Source of the DNA: Myxococcales bacterium | GTDB taxonomy: Bacteria; Myxococcota; Myxococcia; Myxococcales; JAKAPL01 | Assembly: GCA_021807105.1 (NCBI GenBank) | Contig: JAKAPL010000005.1 | Location: forward strand, 1-64,000 | Direction of reading: 5' to 3' | DNA length: 64,000 nucleotides | Part shown: positions 19,301 to 27,591 of the stretch, in pieces | How the letters are laid out: each line of letters opens with the position of its first letter | How positions within the stretch are numbered: the stretch's first letter is position 1 | Made by a program: the position numbers and the translations under genes | Notes under the pieces: model-generated | The model's input: only the letters and a program-made list of their open reading frames with translations | Database searches by the model: none | What the model was told of the DNA's origin: nothing

Positions 19301-19401
19301 GACCCGCCGTCCTCCGCCGGCGCCGGCCGGCCGCCGCACCGGCAGGCGGGGCCCGCCGCGAACGCGAGGACGATCAGCACGGCCTGCCCGGGGACCCGCA
19401 T
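16336..19401 (-). CDS. Large cysteine-rich surface lipoprotein with IgGFc-binding-type domain
   Basis: This 1021-residue secreted protein begins at an ATG at 19401 with a signal peptide ending in GPAC; the lipobox is imperfect because of the Pro. A poly-Ser/Gly linker covers about 33-75. Tandem modules of about 40 residues follow, of the pattern CVPRTC...CGPxxDGCGG...CGxC...CGGGGxPxVCG. Residues of about 375-830 resemble the IgGFc-binding-protein N-terminal domain common in Myxococcota surface proteins. Four more Cys modules close the protein, so the domain is framed by the repeats on both sides. These modules are sometimes mis-annotated as tryptophan synthase in myxobacterial genomes; nothing enzymatic is visible. 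Adhesion or envelope roles are inferred. Confidence 0.82.
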   Translation of the reverse strand: MRVPGQAVLIVLAFAAGPACRCGGRPAPAEDGGSPSASSSSSSGGAAGSSSSSSSGSGGGSTSSGAVSGSSSSSGGARCALRDCVSAGADCGPIGDGCGGVIQCGECTPPETCGGGGVPSVCGGHAACVPRTCVSEQANCGPLADGCGGLLQCGSCTTPNRCGGGGVPNVCGISRGSEDGGHLSADGGCVPLSCADQGVECGPAGDGCGRALDCGTCDAGQCGGAGIAGRCAQPPCVPRICSNAGATCGLVADGCGALMSCGSCEAPDVCGGGGIPYVCGDGNGADGGACLAPLASCNSANGPLCTDLSTDPENCGACGHACPSLFICANAACTPRCSGREACDADAGEICVGDHCANACDVALTGTSSEGCEFWPVHLWNTEDGPGYFQGNFGVVASNTSKTLSATVTLEDAQGIIDAQTIGPGQAATFVVPNARDRLTRTQAGQAFHLRSTAPIAAYEYNPINAAQAFSGGADLLLPTHSLVASYFVLSYLFNGLPGLTPPLGQGYLAVVATQPATHVQVQVPVATSASADGTIPAIAAGGSYSLTLDEGEAVEIAEAGNLQDITGARVTADKPIAAFGGTGATTVPDTALGGDHFEAQLFPTTAWGTSYECEKYIQRSADDVDRWRVVAGEDGTAVTLSDPSIATIPTLSAGQVFEFATAESFDLTANKPVLVAHYLEAWGALSGTYDPSVFTTPTTNSCPYANGPNDAKCLGDANMALAVPTGQYRSAYTFYTPTSYAYGFVDVIAPRSARITLDGAPIAALVPMGAAGYGVARLRVQPGVHSMSGDQPFGVMLYGWDYAISYSCPGGLDLKTIGFGGNPAHCAPLSCAEQGLSCGPAGDGCGGAIDGGCGSCPAGETCGGGGKPGSCGTACVPRTCAEQGISCGPAGDGCGGAIDGGCGSCPEGESCGGGVPGACGSFAECVPRTCADLGFDCGPAGDGCGKSIDCGSCDAGTCGGGGTPGVCGSPSCTRLTCAGLGYDCGPTADGCGGLLDCGSCDAGTCGGGGHPNVCGGGELH

Positions 19402-19494
19402 CGCGGGGGATTGTCGCGCCTCCTCGCCGCCAGGGCAAGCTCCCCGTGGAATGGGCTTGCCGCCGCCGTGGAACCGTGCCATAGGACCCGTCCC

Positions 19495-20598
19495 GTGCCG
19501 CGCTTCCGGTACGACGAGAACCTCTTCTACGAGGATTCGCCGACGTTTTGGCCGGGCCCCGATGACGTGGAGGCCTTCCACCGCACGCTCCCCGGCTTCG
19601 CGCCGACGCCGCTGCGGTCCCTGCCGGCGCTCGCCCGCGAGCTGGGCGTCGCCGAGCTGTGGGTGAAGGACGAAGCCACGCGGCTCGGGCTCGCGGCCTT
19701 CAAGGTCCTCGGCGCCTCCTACGCGATCCACCGCCACCGGCTCCACCACGGCACCGGGCCGACCACGTTCGCGAGCGCGACCGACGGCAACCACGGCCGC
19801 GCGGTCGCCTGGTCCGCGCGCCGCCTCGGGCAGAAGGCGGTGATCTACGTGCCGCGCGGGACCGTGCCCGCGCGCATCGACGCGATCCGGGCCGAGGGGG
19901 CGCAGGTCATCGTGGTGGAGGGGACCTACGACGACGCGGTCCGCCGGTCGGCGAAGGAGGCCGCCGAGAACGGCTGGACCGTCGTCTCGGACACTTCCTG
20001 GGCGGGCTACAAGGAGATCCCACAGTGGATCATGGAGGGCTACACGACGCTCTTCAGGGAGGTGACGCGGCAGCTCGCCGGCGCCGAGCCGACGCACGTC
20101 GTGCTCCAGGCGGGGGTGGGCGCGTTCGCCGGCGCGGGCGGCCTCTTCTATGCGCGCGAGGGGCGCCGGCCGGTGCTCGTCTGCGTCGAGCCGATCGAGG
20201 CGGACGGCCTGCGCGCGTCGGTCGCCGCGCCGGGCGGCATCCGCCGCCTGCCCGCGGGCAGCCAGCGGTCGATCATGGCCGGTCTCAACTGCGGGATGCC
20301 GTCGCTGCTCGCCTGGCCGGTCATCCGCGGCAGCTTCCGCGGCTTCCTCGCGATCGACGACGAGTACGCGCGGGCGGCGATGCGCCGGCTTGCGGCGGAG
20401 GGGATCGTCTCCGGCGAGTCCGGGGCGGCGGGCGTCGCCGGATTGCTCGCGTTCGCCGGGGAGCCGGAGCTCGCCGCGGCCCGCGCGAAGCTCGGCCTCG
20501 ACGCGGGGGCGCGCGTGCTCGCGGTCTCCACCGAGGGCGCGACCGACCCGGCGGGCTGGCGCGCGATTGTCGGGACCGAGCCTCCCGTGGCAGGGTAG
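19495..20598 (+). CDS. dpaL: Diaminopropionate ammonia-lyase
   Basis: This 367-residue fold-type II PLP enzyme starts at a GTG at 19495. It aligns by eye with E. coli YgeX/DpaL: PTPL near residue 40, KDE then LAAFKVLGASYAI with the PLP lysine at Lys70, the cofactor loop ATDGNHGRAVAWSARRLGQ, LQAGVGAFAGAGG, IMAGLNCGMPS, SGESGA and the closing STEGATD. The family cleaves 2,3-diaminopropionate to pyruvate and two ammonia, and also acts on serine. It is slightly shorter than the E. coli enzyme (398). Four bases separate it from an M20 hydrolase gene, and E. coli likewise has ygeX next to ygeY, an M20 gene. This supports a shared nitrogen-compound catabolic role. Confidence 0.9.
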   Translation: MPRFRYDENLFYEDSPTFWPGPDDVEAFHRTLPGFAPTPLRSLPALARELGVAELWVKDEATRLGLAAFKVLGASYAIHRHRLHHGTGPTTFASATDGNHGRAVAWSARRLGQKAVIYVPRGTVPARIDAIRAEGAQVIVVEGTYDDAVRRSAKEAAENGWTVVSDTSWAGYKEIPQWIMEGYTTLFREVTRQLAGAEPTHVVLQAGVGAFAGAGGLFYAREGRRPVLVCVEPIEADGLRASVAAPGGIRRLPAGSQRSIMAGLNCGMPSLLAWPVIRGSFRGFLAIDDEYARAAMRRLAAEGIVSGESGAAGVAGLLAFAGEPELAAARAKLGLDAGARVLAVSTEGATDPAGWRAIVGTEPPVAG

Positions 20599-20602
20599 GA
20601 GG

Positions 20603-21856
20603 ATGGCTTTCGCGATCGACGGCCGGCGGCTCTGGGAATCGCTCGAGGCCCTCGGGCGGATCGGCCGCTACCGCGACGACGAGGCGGAGGTCTGGGGCGT
20701 CTGCCGGCTCGCCCTCACCGCCGCGGACGGCGAGGGGCGGCGCCACGTCGTCGAGCAGATGAAGGCCGCGGGGCTCGCGGTCACGATCGACCGGATCGGG
20801 AACGTCTTCGGCCGGCGGGAGGGGCGCGAACCGCTCGCGCCTGTCATGGTCGGTTCGCACGTCGATTCCGTTCCCACCGCCGGCCGGTTCGACGGCTGCC
20901 TCGGCGTCCTCGGCGGCCTGGAGATCGTCCGCAGCCTCGCGGACGACCAGCGGGTCACCCGCCGGCCGATCGTCGTCGCCTTCTTCACCGACGAGGAGGG
21001 GTGCCGGTTCGGCACCGACATGCTCGGCAGCGCGGTCGCGACCGGCCGCATCCCGCTCGATCGGGCGTATGGCCTCAAAGACCGCGACGGCCTCACCGTC
21101 CGCGACGAGCTCTCCCGGATCGGCTTTCTCGGCGAGGCCGACGTGGCGCTCGCCCCGCCCCACGCTTACGTCGAGTGCCACATCGAGCAGGGGCCGACGC
21201 TGCGCGCGGCCGGCAAGGACATCGGCGTCGTCTCCGGCGTCCAGGCGATCTCGTGGCACGAGCTGACCCTCACCGGCAGGAGCGCCCACGCCGGCACGAC
21301 GCCGATGGAGCTGCGCGCCGACGCGGGGATGGCCGCCGCGCGGCTCAACCTCTACCTGCGGGCCATGATCCTCTCCGGACGCTACGGGGCGCTGCGGGCC
21401 ACGATGGGCGCGATCGTCCCGCGCCCCGGCCTCGTGAACATCGTGCCCGGCAAGGTGATCGCGACCATCGACCTGCGCAACCCGGACGACGGCGCCATGC
21501 GCCGCGCCGAGCAGGACCTGATCGGCTTCTACGACCGCGTCGCGCAGGACGAGCACGTGAAGATCACCTGGCGGCAGACCGCGCGGACCGATTCGGTCGC
21601 CTTCTCGCCCAAGCTCCAGGAGCGGATCGCGGCGGCGGCCGAGGCGCGCGGTCTCTCCTGCTCCCCGATCGTGTCCGGCGCCGGCCACGACGCCCAGGAG
21701 ATGGCGCGCCTCTGCCCCGCGGGCATGGTCTTCGTCCCCGGCGAGAACGACGGCATCAGCCACAATCCGCGCGAGTACTCGACGCCGGAGCAGTGCGCGC
21801 GCGGCGTCTCCGTCCTCGCCGACGTGCTCCTCTCGCTGGCGGAGGAGGAGGGCTGA
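20603..21856 (+). CDS. M20-family N-carbamoyl-L-amino acid / allantoate amidohydrolase
   Basis: The ATG at 20603 is preceded by taggagg, which overlaps the upstream stop; the product has 417 residues. Metal-binding motifs of the hydantoinase/carbamoylase branch are intact: [40 protein letters not shown] and SHNPREYS. The family hydrolyses N-carbamoyl-amino acids, beta-ureidopropionate or allantoate, releasing ammonia and CO2. Sequence alone does not separate these substrates. With a carbamoyl-hydrolysing nitrilase next and DpaL before it, the operon handles ureido or diamino compounds from purine, pyrimidine or unusual amino acid breakdown. Confidence 0.88.
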   Translation: MAFAIDGRRLWESLEALGRIGRYRDDEAEVWGVCRLALTAADGEGRRHVVEQMKAAGLAVTIDRIGNVFGRREGREPLAPVMVGSHVDSVPTAGRFDGCLGVLGGLEIVRSLADDQRVTRRPIVVAFFTDEEGCRFGTDMLGSAVATGRIPLDRAYGLKDRDGLTVRDELSRIGFLGEADVALAPPHAYVECHIEQGPTLRAAGKDIGVVSGVQAISWHELTLTGRSAHAGTTPMELRADAGMAAARLNLYLRAMILSGRYGALRATMGAIVPRPGLVNIVPGKVIATIDLRNPDDGAMRRAEQDLIGFYDRVAQDEHVKITWRQTARTDSVAFSPKLQERIAAAAEARGLSCSPIVSGAGHDAQEMARLCPAGMVFVPGENDGISHNPREYSTPEQCARGVSVLADVLLSLAEEEG

Positions 21857-21860
21857 CCCG

Positions 21861-22793
21861 GTGCGGGCCGCACTCGTCCAGACCGTCAATGTCTACCCGC
21901 TGCCGGCGCGGCGGGAGGAGCTGGCCGCCGTCGCCTCGCTGCTGCCCGCGATCGCCCGGGCGAACGTCGACCACCACCTGACCCTGCTCGGCGAGGCCGC
22001 CTTCCGCGGCGCGCAGGTGGTCTGCCTGGGCGAGCTGTTCCCGGCGCCCTACTTCGCGCTCGACGCGGACCCGATGTGGCGAGGGCTCGCGGAGGACGCC
22101 GAGAACGGCGAGACCGTGACCCGCCTGCGCGGGGCCGCCGCCCGCCTGCGCCTCGTCGTCGTCGCGCCCATCTACGAGCGGGCCCCGGACGGCCGCCGCT
22201 TCAACACCGCGGTGGTCATCGACGCGAGCGGGCGCATCCTCGGCAAGTACCGGAAGAACCACATCCCCGAGGGCGGCAACGAGCAGGGGACCTTCCACGA
22301 GAAGACATACTACGAGCCCGGGGTCCCCGGGGCCGGGCCGGGCGGGGCGAACGTCTCGCGAAACCCGTTCTTCCCCGTCTTCCAGACCCCGCTCGGCCGG
22401 ATCGGCGTCGCCATCTGTTACGACCGCCACTTCGAGGGCGTCTTCTCGACGCTCTCCGCCGAGGGCGCGCAGCTCGTCTTCTGCCCCGCGGTCTCCTTCG
22501 GGGAGAAGAGCCGGCGCCTCTGGCGGCAGGAGTTCGCGGTCGAGGCCGCCCGCCACCGGCTCTTCATCGGCGCGAGCAACCGCAAGGGCGCGGAGCCGCC
22601 GTGGGGCCAGGAGTACTACGGCGAGAGCCACTTCGTCGGACCCGACGGCCCGATCTCCGACCTCTCCGATCACCCGAACCTCGTGATCGCGGACGTCGAC
22701 CTCGACGGCCTCTCGCGCCCCGATCCCGCGGGCTGGGACCTGCGGCGGGACCGGCGGCCCGAGATCTACGGCGCGGGGAAGGCGAACGGCTAG
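21861..22793 (+). CDS. Carbon-nitrogen hydrolase, beta-ureidopropionase-like
   Basis: The GTG at 21861, four bases after the previous stop, gives 310 residues. The nitrilase triad is complete: Glu in CLGELF, Lys in KYRKNHIPE and Cys186 in AICYDRHF. The lid [10 protein letters not shown] and the end [15 protein letters not shown] fit beta-ureidopropionase and N-carbamoylputrescine amidase better than nitrilase proper. It would cleave an N-carbamoyl compound to amine, ammonia and CO2. Two carbamoyl-type hydrolases in one operon suggest that they act on different ureido intermediates. Confidence 0.87.
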   Translation: MRAALVQTVNVYPLPARREELAAVASLLPAIARANVDHHLTLLGEAAFRGAQVVCLGELFPAPYFALDADPMWRGLAEDAENGETVTRLRGAAARLRLVVVAPIYERAPDGRRFNTAVVIDASGRILGKYRKNHIPEGGNEQGTFHEKTYYEPGVPGAGPGGANVSRNPFFPVFQTPLGRIGVAICYDRHFEGVFSTLSAEGAQLVFCPAVSFGEKSRRLWRQEFAVEAARHRLFIGASNRKGAEPPWGQEYYGESHFVGPDGPISDLSDHPNLVIADVDLDGLSRPDPAGWDLRRDRRPEIYGAGKANG

Positions 22794-22956
22794 AAGAACG
22801 TCAGCCGCCCGGAGCGACGATGCCCATGAGGAACCCGGGGAGCGGGGCTCGTTGCTTCTGTTCCCGGGCTCATGGCGTTCGAATCAGTTTTTCGCGCGAA
22901 GCGCGGAGCCGTCCCGTGGACGGTCATCGGCGACGAAGAGAGGCTCCCCGCCCCGC

Positions 22957-23949
22957 ATGACCCGCCTCCTGTCCTGGTTTCTCGCCGCCTCCCTCGCCGG
23001 CTGCGGCGGCGGCGTTTCGCGAACCGCCGCCGCGTTGTTGCGGCGGCTCCCGCTCCCGGTCCGGACGCGGTGGCGGCTGCGGATCGACGTCCCCGATCGG
23101 AGCTGCGTCGGCGAGGCGGGCGGCACGGTCTGCTTTCAGGAGGGGGCGACGCGCGAGGAGGCGCGCGCGGTCCTCCACGCGCTCGCCGCGCAAGGAGGGC
23201 TCGCGGGGCGGCGGATGCGGGCGATCGTCCGCCACGTGGGCGAGGGCGCCGAGGCCACCCCGCAGATCCTCTTCGCGCTGCCCGAGGGGGCCTGGTCGGA
23301 CGCCGGGACCGCCGAGGCCCTCACCCTCGCCGCGAAGGCGCTCCACTCCGATCCGCGGTTCGCCGAGGCCGACGTCCTCCTCACCGGCGAGGACTGGTGG
23401 CCGCGGCGCGTCGTCCATGGCACCTGCCCGGCGGCCGGGAGCGCGTGCTGCGCGCTCGTGATCCCGGACGGCGCCCGGACGGTCGCGCGGGTCGAGCGGG
23501 CGCTCCCGCCGGCCCTCGGGGGGACGCCGGCTGGGGGCGTCTACACGCTCTCGTCGTTCTCGTACGTGGGCGATGGCCCGGACGGCCGCGAGGCGCGGGG
23601 CGCCCTCTCGATTGCCGGAGGCGAGCTGTCGAGCGCGATCACCTTCGACGTGGAGCGCGTCCGCTACCTCCATTGTCCGGCCCAGTGCGAGCGGTACGCC
23701 TTCCACGTCGAGGGCCGCCAGCTCGTCGCGAGGCAGATCTGCCCGTCTTGCCAGGGGGCGGACTGCGACGTCCGCTGGGGCTTCACCGCGACCCCCGACC
23801 GTCTCTCCCTCATCCACGAGGGCCAGGGCATGGAGCCCTCGACCGCGCTCGTGTTCACGAGACCCGGGGGCGATCGTGGGGCCGTCGCGGGCGGGGAGAG
23901 ACCGCCGGACGCGGCGGAGGTGCGGGACGTGGTGGAGCGATCGTTCTAG
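22957..23949 (+). CDS. Lipoprotein of unknown function
   Basis: The ATG at 22957 opens a lipoprotein signal (FLAASLAGC, Cys near residue 18) and a 330-residue secreted protein. No family is recognised. Visible features are many cysteines (VGEAGGTVCF, HGTCPAAGSACCALV, LHCPAQCERYAF, QICPSCQGADCDVRW), which suggest disulphides or a structural metal site. A mixed strand-rich body ends with a disordered tail. It is separated by 160 bp from the nitrilase gene and is followed by repeat elements, so it probably stands alone. Codon use matches its neighbours. Confidence 0.72.
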   Translation: MTRLLSWFLAASLAGCGGGVSRTAAALLRRLPLPVRTRWRLRIDVPDRSCVGEAGGTVCFQEGATREEARAVLHALAAQGGLAGRRMRAIVRHVGEGAEATPQILFALPEGAWSDAGTAEALTLAAKALHSDPRFAEADVLLTGEDWWPRRVVHGTCPAAGSACCALVIPDGARTVARVERALPPALGGTPAGGVYTLSSFSYVGDGPDGREARGALSIAGGELSSAITFDVERVRYLHCPAQCERYAFHVEGRQLVARQICPSCQGADCDVRWGFTATPDRLSLIHEGQGMEPSTALVFTRPGGDRGAVAGGERPPDAAEVRDVVERSF

Positions 23950-23982
23950 CGAGCGGGCGGTCGATCCAGGGCCGCGGCAAAG

Positions 23983-24141
23983 AGCTTGTGAATTAATCCC
24001 CGGACCGAGCCAGGCCGTCGAGACGGGCCCCAGATGCGAGGCGCGGCAACGAGGCATACTCACTGGAGTATGCCGCAGTTGACGAGAACAAAGAGCCCGG
24101 ATCGGCGGTCTGGCGACGGGAGGGGATTTGATTCACAGGCT
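23983..24141. mobile_element. MITE family A, complete copy with 5-bp target duplication
   Basis: Terminal inverted repeats are agcttgtgaattaatcccc on the left and ggggatttgattcacaggct on the right. Five bases, caaag, occur on both sides (23978-23982 and 24142-24146), as expected of a target-site duplication. A hairpin gcatactcactggagtatgc lies near the middle. The element is about 159 bp and non-coding. Related copies lie at 32716-32878 and, broken, at 34428-34545. Confidence 0.85.
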
Positions 24142-24528
24142 CAAAGTCGTGCAGCGAGCGAAACTTTGATGAGGAAACCAGGAAGCTAGGAAGAAAAACC
24201 TCCCGGGTTCCTTATAGGCGAGGTTCGCGCACCGCGACTTTGACCTAGGCCGTGGCGGTCGATCGTTTTTCGTTGACATCGCCCGCCGGTGAACGTAGAT
24301 GGCGCGCGTTGGTTGGCGGAACACTCGTTAGGCGAGGCGTCCGCGCGAACAGAGGCCACTGCCCCGCAACGACGAGAGTCGCCAAGGGGTAGACCAGGGC
24401 TTGCCGGCTTAAGGCTTGCTCTAACGTGGCTGAGGATCGAGGTGGGCCCTCTACGTCGCGCGGTGCTGAAGCTCGACTTGGAGCAGGCGCCGTCCGGGAC
24501 CCGCGCGCGGGCTCCCGGGTCGCGAGGC
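24142..24528. other. Gene-free stretch with a weak hairpin and a promoter-like site
   Basis: No credible gene is seen. G+C drops here relative to the flanks. The first about 105 bp (24137-24245) have imperfect inverted ends, tcaaagtcgtgc against gcaccgcgactttga, which suggests another decayed short element. A sigma70-like pair, TTGACA at 24273 and TAGATG at 24296 with a 17-bp spacer, points rightward, but no gene follows closely. Confidence 0.3.
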
Positions 24529-24717
24529 CTGGGAGGCTGGTGTGAAATGGGTGGCGTCGCGAGAAAGCCGAGACCGGGGCGAGACGGGCGCCCGGGGAGT
24601 GAGCAGCACAAACGTACTCTTTGCAGTCCTACGTTGAGCAGCGGAGCGACGAGGCCGCCCGTCGCGGCGAAGGGATCGACTTTCGCAGCAGGCAGCCATC
24701 TCACACCAGTCTCCTAG
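24529..24717 (+). mobile_element. MITE family B, copy 1
   Basis: This short non-coding element of about 189 bp has inverted ends: gggaggctggtgtgaaatgg on the left, and catctcacaccagtctccta with a final g on the right. It carries a central hairpin around gtactctttgcagtcctac. It is in the same orientation as the copy at 61636-61822 and opposite to those at 38584-38770 and 53504-53690. Its right CTAG is shared with the left end of the next element. Confidence 0.85.
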
Positions 24718-24833
24718 GAGACTGTCGGGTAAAAACGTAACCCATTGAAATGAGACCTGCGGAGAAACGCCACATGCTGAGTCATTTCGATGCCTTGCGC
24801 GATCCTGAATTTATTTCTCCGACAGTCTCCTAG
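24714..24833. mobile_element. MITE family C (120 bp)
   Basis: A perfect 15-bp inverted repeat, ctaggagactgtcgg and ccgacagtctcctag, bounds 120 bp of non-coding DNA. The outer CTAG overlaps the CTAG of the family-B copy, and the first bases (CTAGGAG) match family B, so one transposase type may recognise both. The right end is two bases before the GTG start of the porin gene. Confidence 0.8.
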
Positions 24834-24835
24834 AC

Positions 24836-26338
24836 GTGGAGGAGGTCGTGTCTGGTCGTTTTCGGCTCGGCGCCGGCTGCCGTGGGTTCACCCTTCGGGT
24901 GGCGCCGGTGGCCTGCCTCGCGCTCCTCGCCGCCGCGCCGGCGTTCGCGCAGACCGCGCCGCCGGGGCCCCACGAGGAGGATGAGTTCGACTTCATGCAC
25001 TGGCTCGCGGATCGCGGCCTGCACGATCTCGAGGACGAGAGCTGGAACGCGTACGGCCAGTTCACCTGGATCCAGCAGCTCAAGCCGCCGTTCCCCGCGA
25101 AGTACACGAACCTGAACGGGAGCAACCACTCGCTCCTGCCGACCCGGGAGTGGAGCTTCACGGGGACCGCGACCCTCTACTTCGGCGTGCGGCTCTGGAA
25201 GGGCGCGGAGGGCTACGTCGTGCCGGAGGTGATCTCCGAGCACCCGCTCTCGGATCTGTACGGGCTGACCGGCGCGATCCAGAACTTCGAGCTCCAGAAG
25301 GGCGGCAGCGACGTCCCGCAGGCGTACCGCTCGCGCGCCTACGTGAGGCAGACGATCGGCCTCGGCGGCGGGGAGGAGCACGTCCCATCCAACCCGATGC
25401 AGCTCGGGACGACCTACGACCGCCGGCGTCTCGTCCTCGTCGCGGGCAGCTTCAGCGTCCTCGACTTCTTCGACCGGACCCCCTTCGACATCGATCCGCG
25501 CCAGGGCTTCTTCAGCCTCGCCTACCTGACCTATCCGGCCTATGACTTCGCCTCCGACGCGCGGGGTTATTCCTGGGGCGGGGTCGTCGAGCTCGACTGG
25601 GACGACTGGGCCGTTCGCTACGCCCGGATCACCCCCCCCGCGGAGCCGAACCAGCTCCCCGTGGACTTCCGGCTCTGGGAGTACTACGGCGACCAGATCG
25701 AGCTGGAGCACGACCATCGGCTCTTCGGCCGGGACGGCAAGGTCCGCATCCTGGGCTACCACACGCGGGCGATCATGGGCCGCTTCGCCGACGCGATCTC
25801 GGCCTTCGAGGCGGACCCCCAGGAGAACGCGGCCGACTGTCCCGGCTTCAATTACGGCTCGCTGAACGCGCACGCCCCCGACCTCTGTTGGGTCCGCCGG
25901 CCGGACGACAAGTGGGGGATCGGCCTGTACGCCGAGCAGTACGTCGCCCGCGACATCGGCCTCTTCTTCCGTGGCATGTGGGCCGACGGCCAGAGCGAGG
26001 TCGATGCCTACACCTCGGCGGACCGCTCGCTCTCGTTCGGGGCGCTCGGCAAGGGCGCCCTCTGGGGGCGGCGCAACGACGTGACGGGGGTGGGCGTGAA
26101 CGGGAGCTGGATCTCCGCCGTGCACGCGGCCTACCTCGCGCTGGGCGGCGTCGATGGCTTCATCGGCGACGGGGCGATCACCCCGGCGCCCGAGCTCACC
26201 GGCGACGTCTTCTACAGCTTCGAGATCCTCTCCTCGATCTGGCTGTCGGCCGACTTCCAGCACATCGTGAACCCGGCGATGAACGCCGCCCGCGGCCCCG
26301 TCGAGGTCTTCGGAGCGAGGATCCATGCGGAGTTCTGA
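24836..26338 (+). CDS. Carbohydrate porin, OprB family
   Basis: This 500-residue outer-membrane protein has a signal peptide (VACLALLAAAPAFAQ) and the phrases of OprB-like carbohydrate-selective porins: GTATLYFGVRLWKGAEGYV, PEVISEHPLSDLYGL, RQTIGLGGG, AGSFSVLDFFD, DPRQGFF, DARGYSWGG and FGRDGKVRILGYHTRAIMG. The C-terminus is aromatic (HAEF), as expected for BamA insertion. It would allow diffusion of sugars or related solutes. The start is uncertain: GTG 24836 and GTG 24848 are in frame, with a GGAGGAGG stretch between them that is too close to the second. A MITE ends two bases upstream of GTG 24836, so native expression signals may have been replaced. Confidence 0.83.
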   Translation: MEEVVSGRFRLGAGCRGFTLRVAPVACLALLAAAPAFAQTAPPGPHEEDEFDFMHWLADRGLHDLEDESWNAYGQFTWIQQLKPPFPAKYTNLNGSNHSLLPTREWSFTGTATLYFGVRLWKGAEGYVVPEVISEHPLSDLYGLTGAIQNFELQKGGSDVPQAYRSRAYVRQTIGLGGGEEHVPSNPMQLGTTYDRRRLVLVAGSFSVLDFFDRTPFDIDPRQGFFSLAYLTYPAYDFASDARGYSWGGVVELDWDDWAVRYARITPPAEPNQLPVDFRLWEYYGDQIELEHDHRLFGRDGKVRILGYHTRAIMGRFADAISAFEADPQENAADCPGFNYGSLNAHAPDLCWVRRPDDKWGIGLYAEQYVARDIGLFFRGMWADGQSEVDAYTSADRSLSFGALGKGALWGRRNDVTGVGVNGSWISAVHAAYLALGGVDGFIGDGAITPAPELTGDVFYSFEILSSIWLSADFQHIVNPAMNAARGPVEVFGARIHAEF

Positions 26339-27431
26339 CGCCACGACGGCCGTCCCCGTCCCTCCCGAGGAGGCGCTCCTCGATCCGAGCCGGGAGGCGG
26401 CGGCAGCCGGCGAGCTCCCTGACCTCGCGCCTTCCGTGAGGCCCGGGAGCCCGCGTCGCGGGCGGCTCCGCGTCCTGGCGGTGGCCGCGCTCGCGACGCT
26501 CGCCGCCGGCCGCGCGTCCGCGCAGGCGGCCGCCCCGGGCTTCGCCCTCGACCGGTTCGTCCCTGCCCCCGCGGGCGCGGGCTGGTTCGCGAACGACGAC
26601 CTCGCGATGGCGGGCTCGCTCGGCGGGGCGGCCGAGCTGACGCTCTCGCAGGCGCACGATCCCCTCGTCGTCGGCCACGGGGCCGGGCGGCTCCCCGTCG
26701 TCTCGGACGAGGCGCTCGCGCACCTCGGGGCGTCCGTGAACGGCCCCTGGTGGCGGCTGTTCCTGGACCTTCCCATGCCGCTCGCCGTCGTGGGCCGGTC
26801 CGGCGTGCGGGACGGTTACGCCTACACGGCCCCGGCGGTGAACGTCGGCACCAACCCGGACAGCCTGCCGGACGTGAGCGTCGGGGTCGAGGCGCGCCTC
26901 CTCGGCGAGGCGGATTCCGGGCTGCGTCTGGGCCTGGGCGCCCAGCTCTTCGTCCCCTCGAACGGTCCGCTCGACACGCCGTCGACCTACCTGACCGACG
27001 GAACGGTCCGGGGGATCGTCCGGTTGCTCGCGGCGGGCGACGCCGGCCGCCTCCGCTGGGCCGGCCAGGCGGGGGTTCACGTCCGTCCGCTCGACGACGC
27101 GCCGATCCCGGGGAGCCCCGAGGGCAGCGAGCTGCTCTTCGCCGGCGCGGCCGGTTGGAGCTTCGACGTGCGCCCGGGCTGGGCGCTCGTCGCGGGGCCG
27201 GAGGCGTTCGGGGAGACGGCGCTGCGCTCCTTCTTCGGCGGGGAGACGACCGGCGCGGAGGCGCTCCTGACCGGGAGGCTCGAGGGAACGGGTCCGGGAG
27301 CGCGGCTCCGCGTCAAGCTCGGCGCGGGAGGCGGCCTCGACCCCGCCTTCGGGGCCCCCGAGTGGCGCGTCGTCGTCGCGGTGGAGTTGTTCTCGCGTCC
27401 CTCCGGGACCGCGGGGGCGGGACCGCGTTGA
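26325..27431 (+). CDS. Outer-membrane beta-barrel protein (OmpA-N-terminal-like)
   Basis: Its 368-residue frame overlaps the porin gene by 14 bases. A signal peptide (LRVLAVAALATLAAGRASAQA) begins only after about 45 residues, so the in-frame GTG at 26436 is an attractive alternative start. The mature protein begins GFALDRFVPAPAGAGWFANDDL, a pattern seen in myxobacterial OmpA-family barrels. Alternating strands follow (VGVEARLLGEAD, LRLGLGAQLFVPS, EWRVVVAVELFSRP). The usual C-terminal OmpA peptidoglycan-binding domain is absent. Coupling to the porin gene suggests joint envelope expression. Confidence 0.75.
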   Translation: MRSSDATTAVPVPPEEALLDPSREAAAAGELPDLAPSVRPGSPRRGRLRVLAVAALATLAAGRASAQAAAPGFALDRFVPAPAGAGWFANDDLAMAGSLGGAAELTLSQAHDPLVVGHGAGRLPVVSDEALAHLGASVNGPWWRLFLDLPMPLAVVGRSGVRDGYAYTAPAVNVGTNPDSLPDVSVGVEARLLGEADSGLRLGLGAQLFVPSNGPLDTPSTYLTDGTVRGIVRLLAAGDAGRLRWAGQAGVHVRPLDDAPIPGSPEGSELLFAGAAGWSFDVRPGWALVAGPEAFGETALRSFFGGETTGAEALLTGRLEGTGPGARLRVKLGAGGGLDPAFGAPEWRVVVAVELFSRPSGTAGAGPR

Positions 27432-27485
27432 CGGACAAACGAAATCCGAGACGCGATTCCCCGTAGGGAGCCCGCGAGGCGCACA

Positions 27486-27534
27486 GGCAGTCTTCGTCGA
27501 AGGCGTACTGAAGTACGCCGAGACGGAAACTGCC
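27486..27534. repeat. Imperfect inverted repeat with central hairpin (decayed short element)
   Basis: The arms ggcagtcttcgtc and gacggaaactgcc flank a perfect hairpin ggcgtactgaagtacgcc at 27502-27519. Its TACT...AGTA centre resembles the centres of MITE families A and B. No outer ends or target duplication could be defined. Confidence 0.5.
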
Positions 27535-27591
27535 GAGCACCGAAGCACCGGCCGCGTCGGACCGACCGAGAGTAGGCGCAAAAGGGCTAAG

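Noticed and set aside
19401-20097. N-terminal extension of the cysteine-rich lipoprotein upstream of 19401
   Set aside because: The extension is antisense to the dpaL gene, and a proper signal peptide starts at the ATG at 19401.
22860-22895. tRNA-like ggcgttcgaatc segment
   Set aside because: No acceptor stem or anticodon arm can be built around it.
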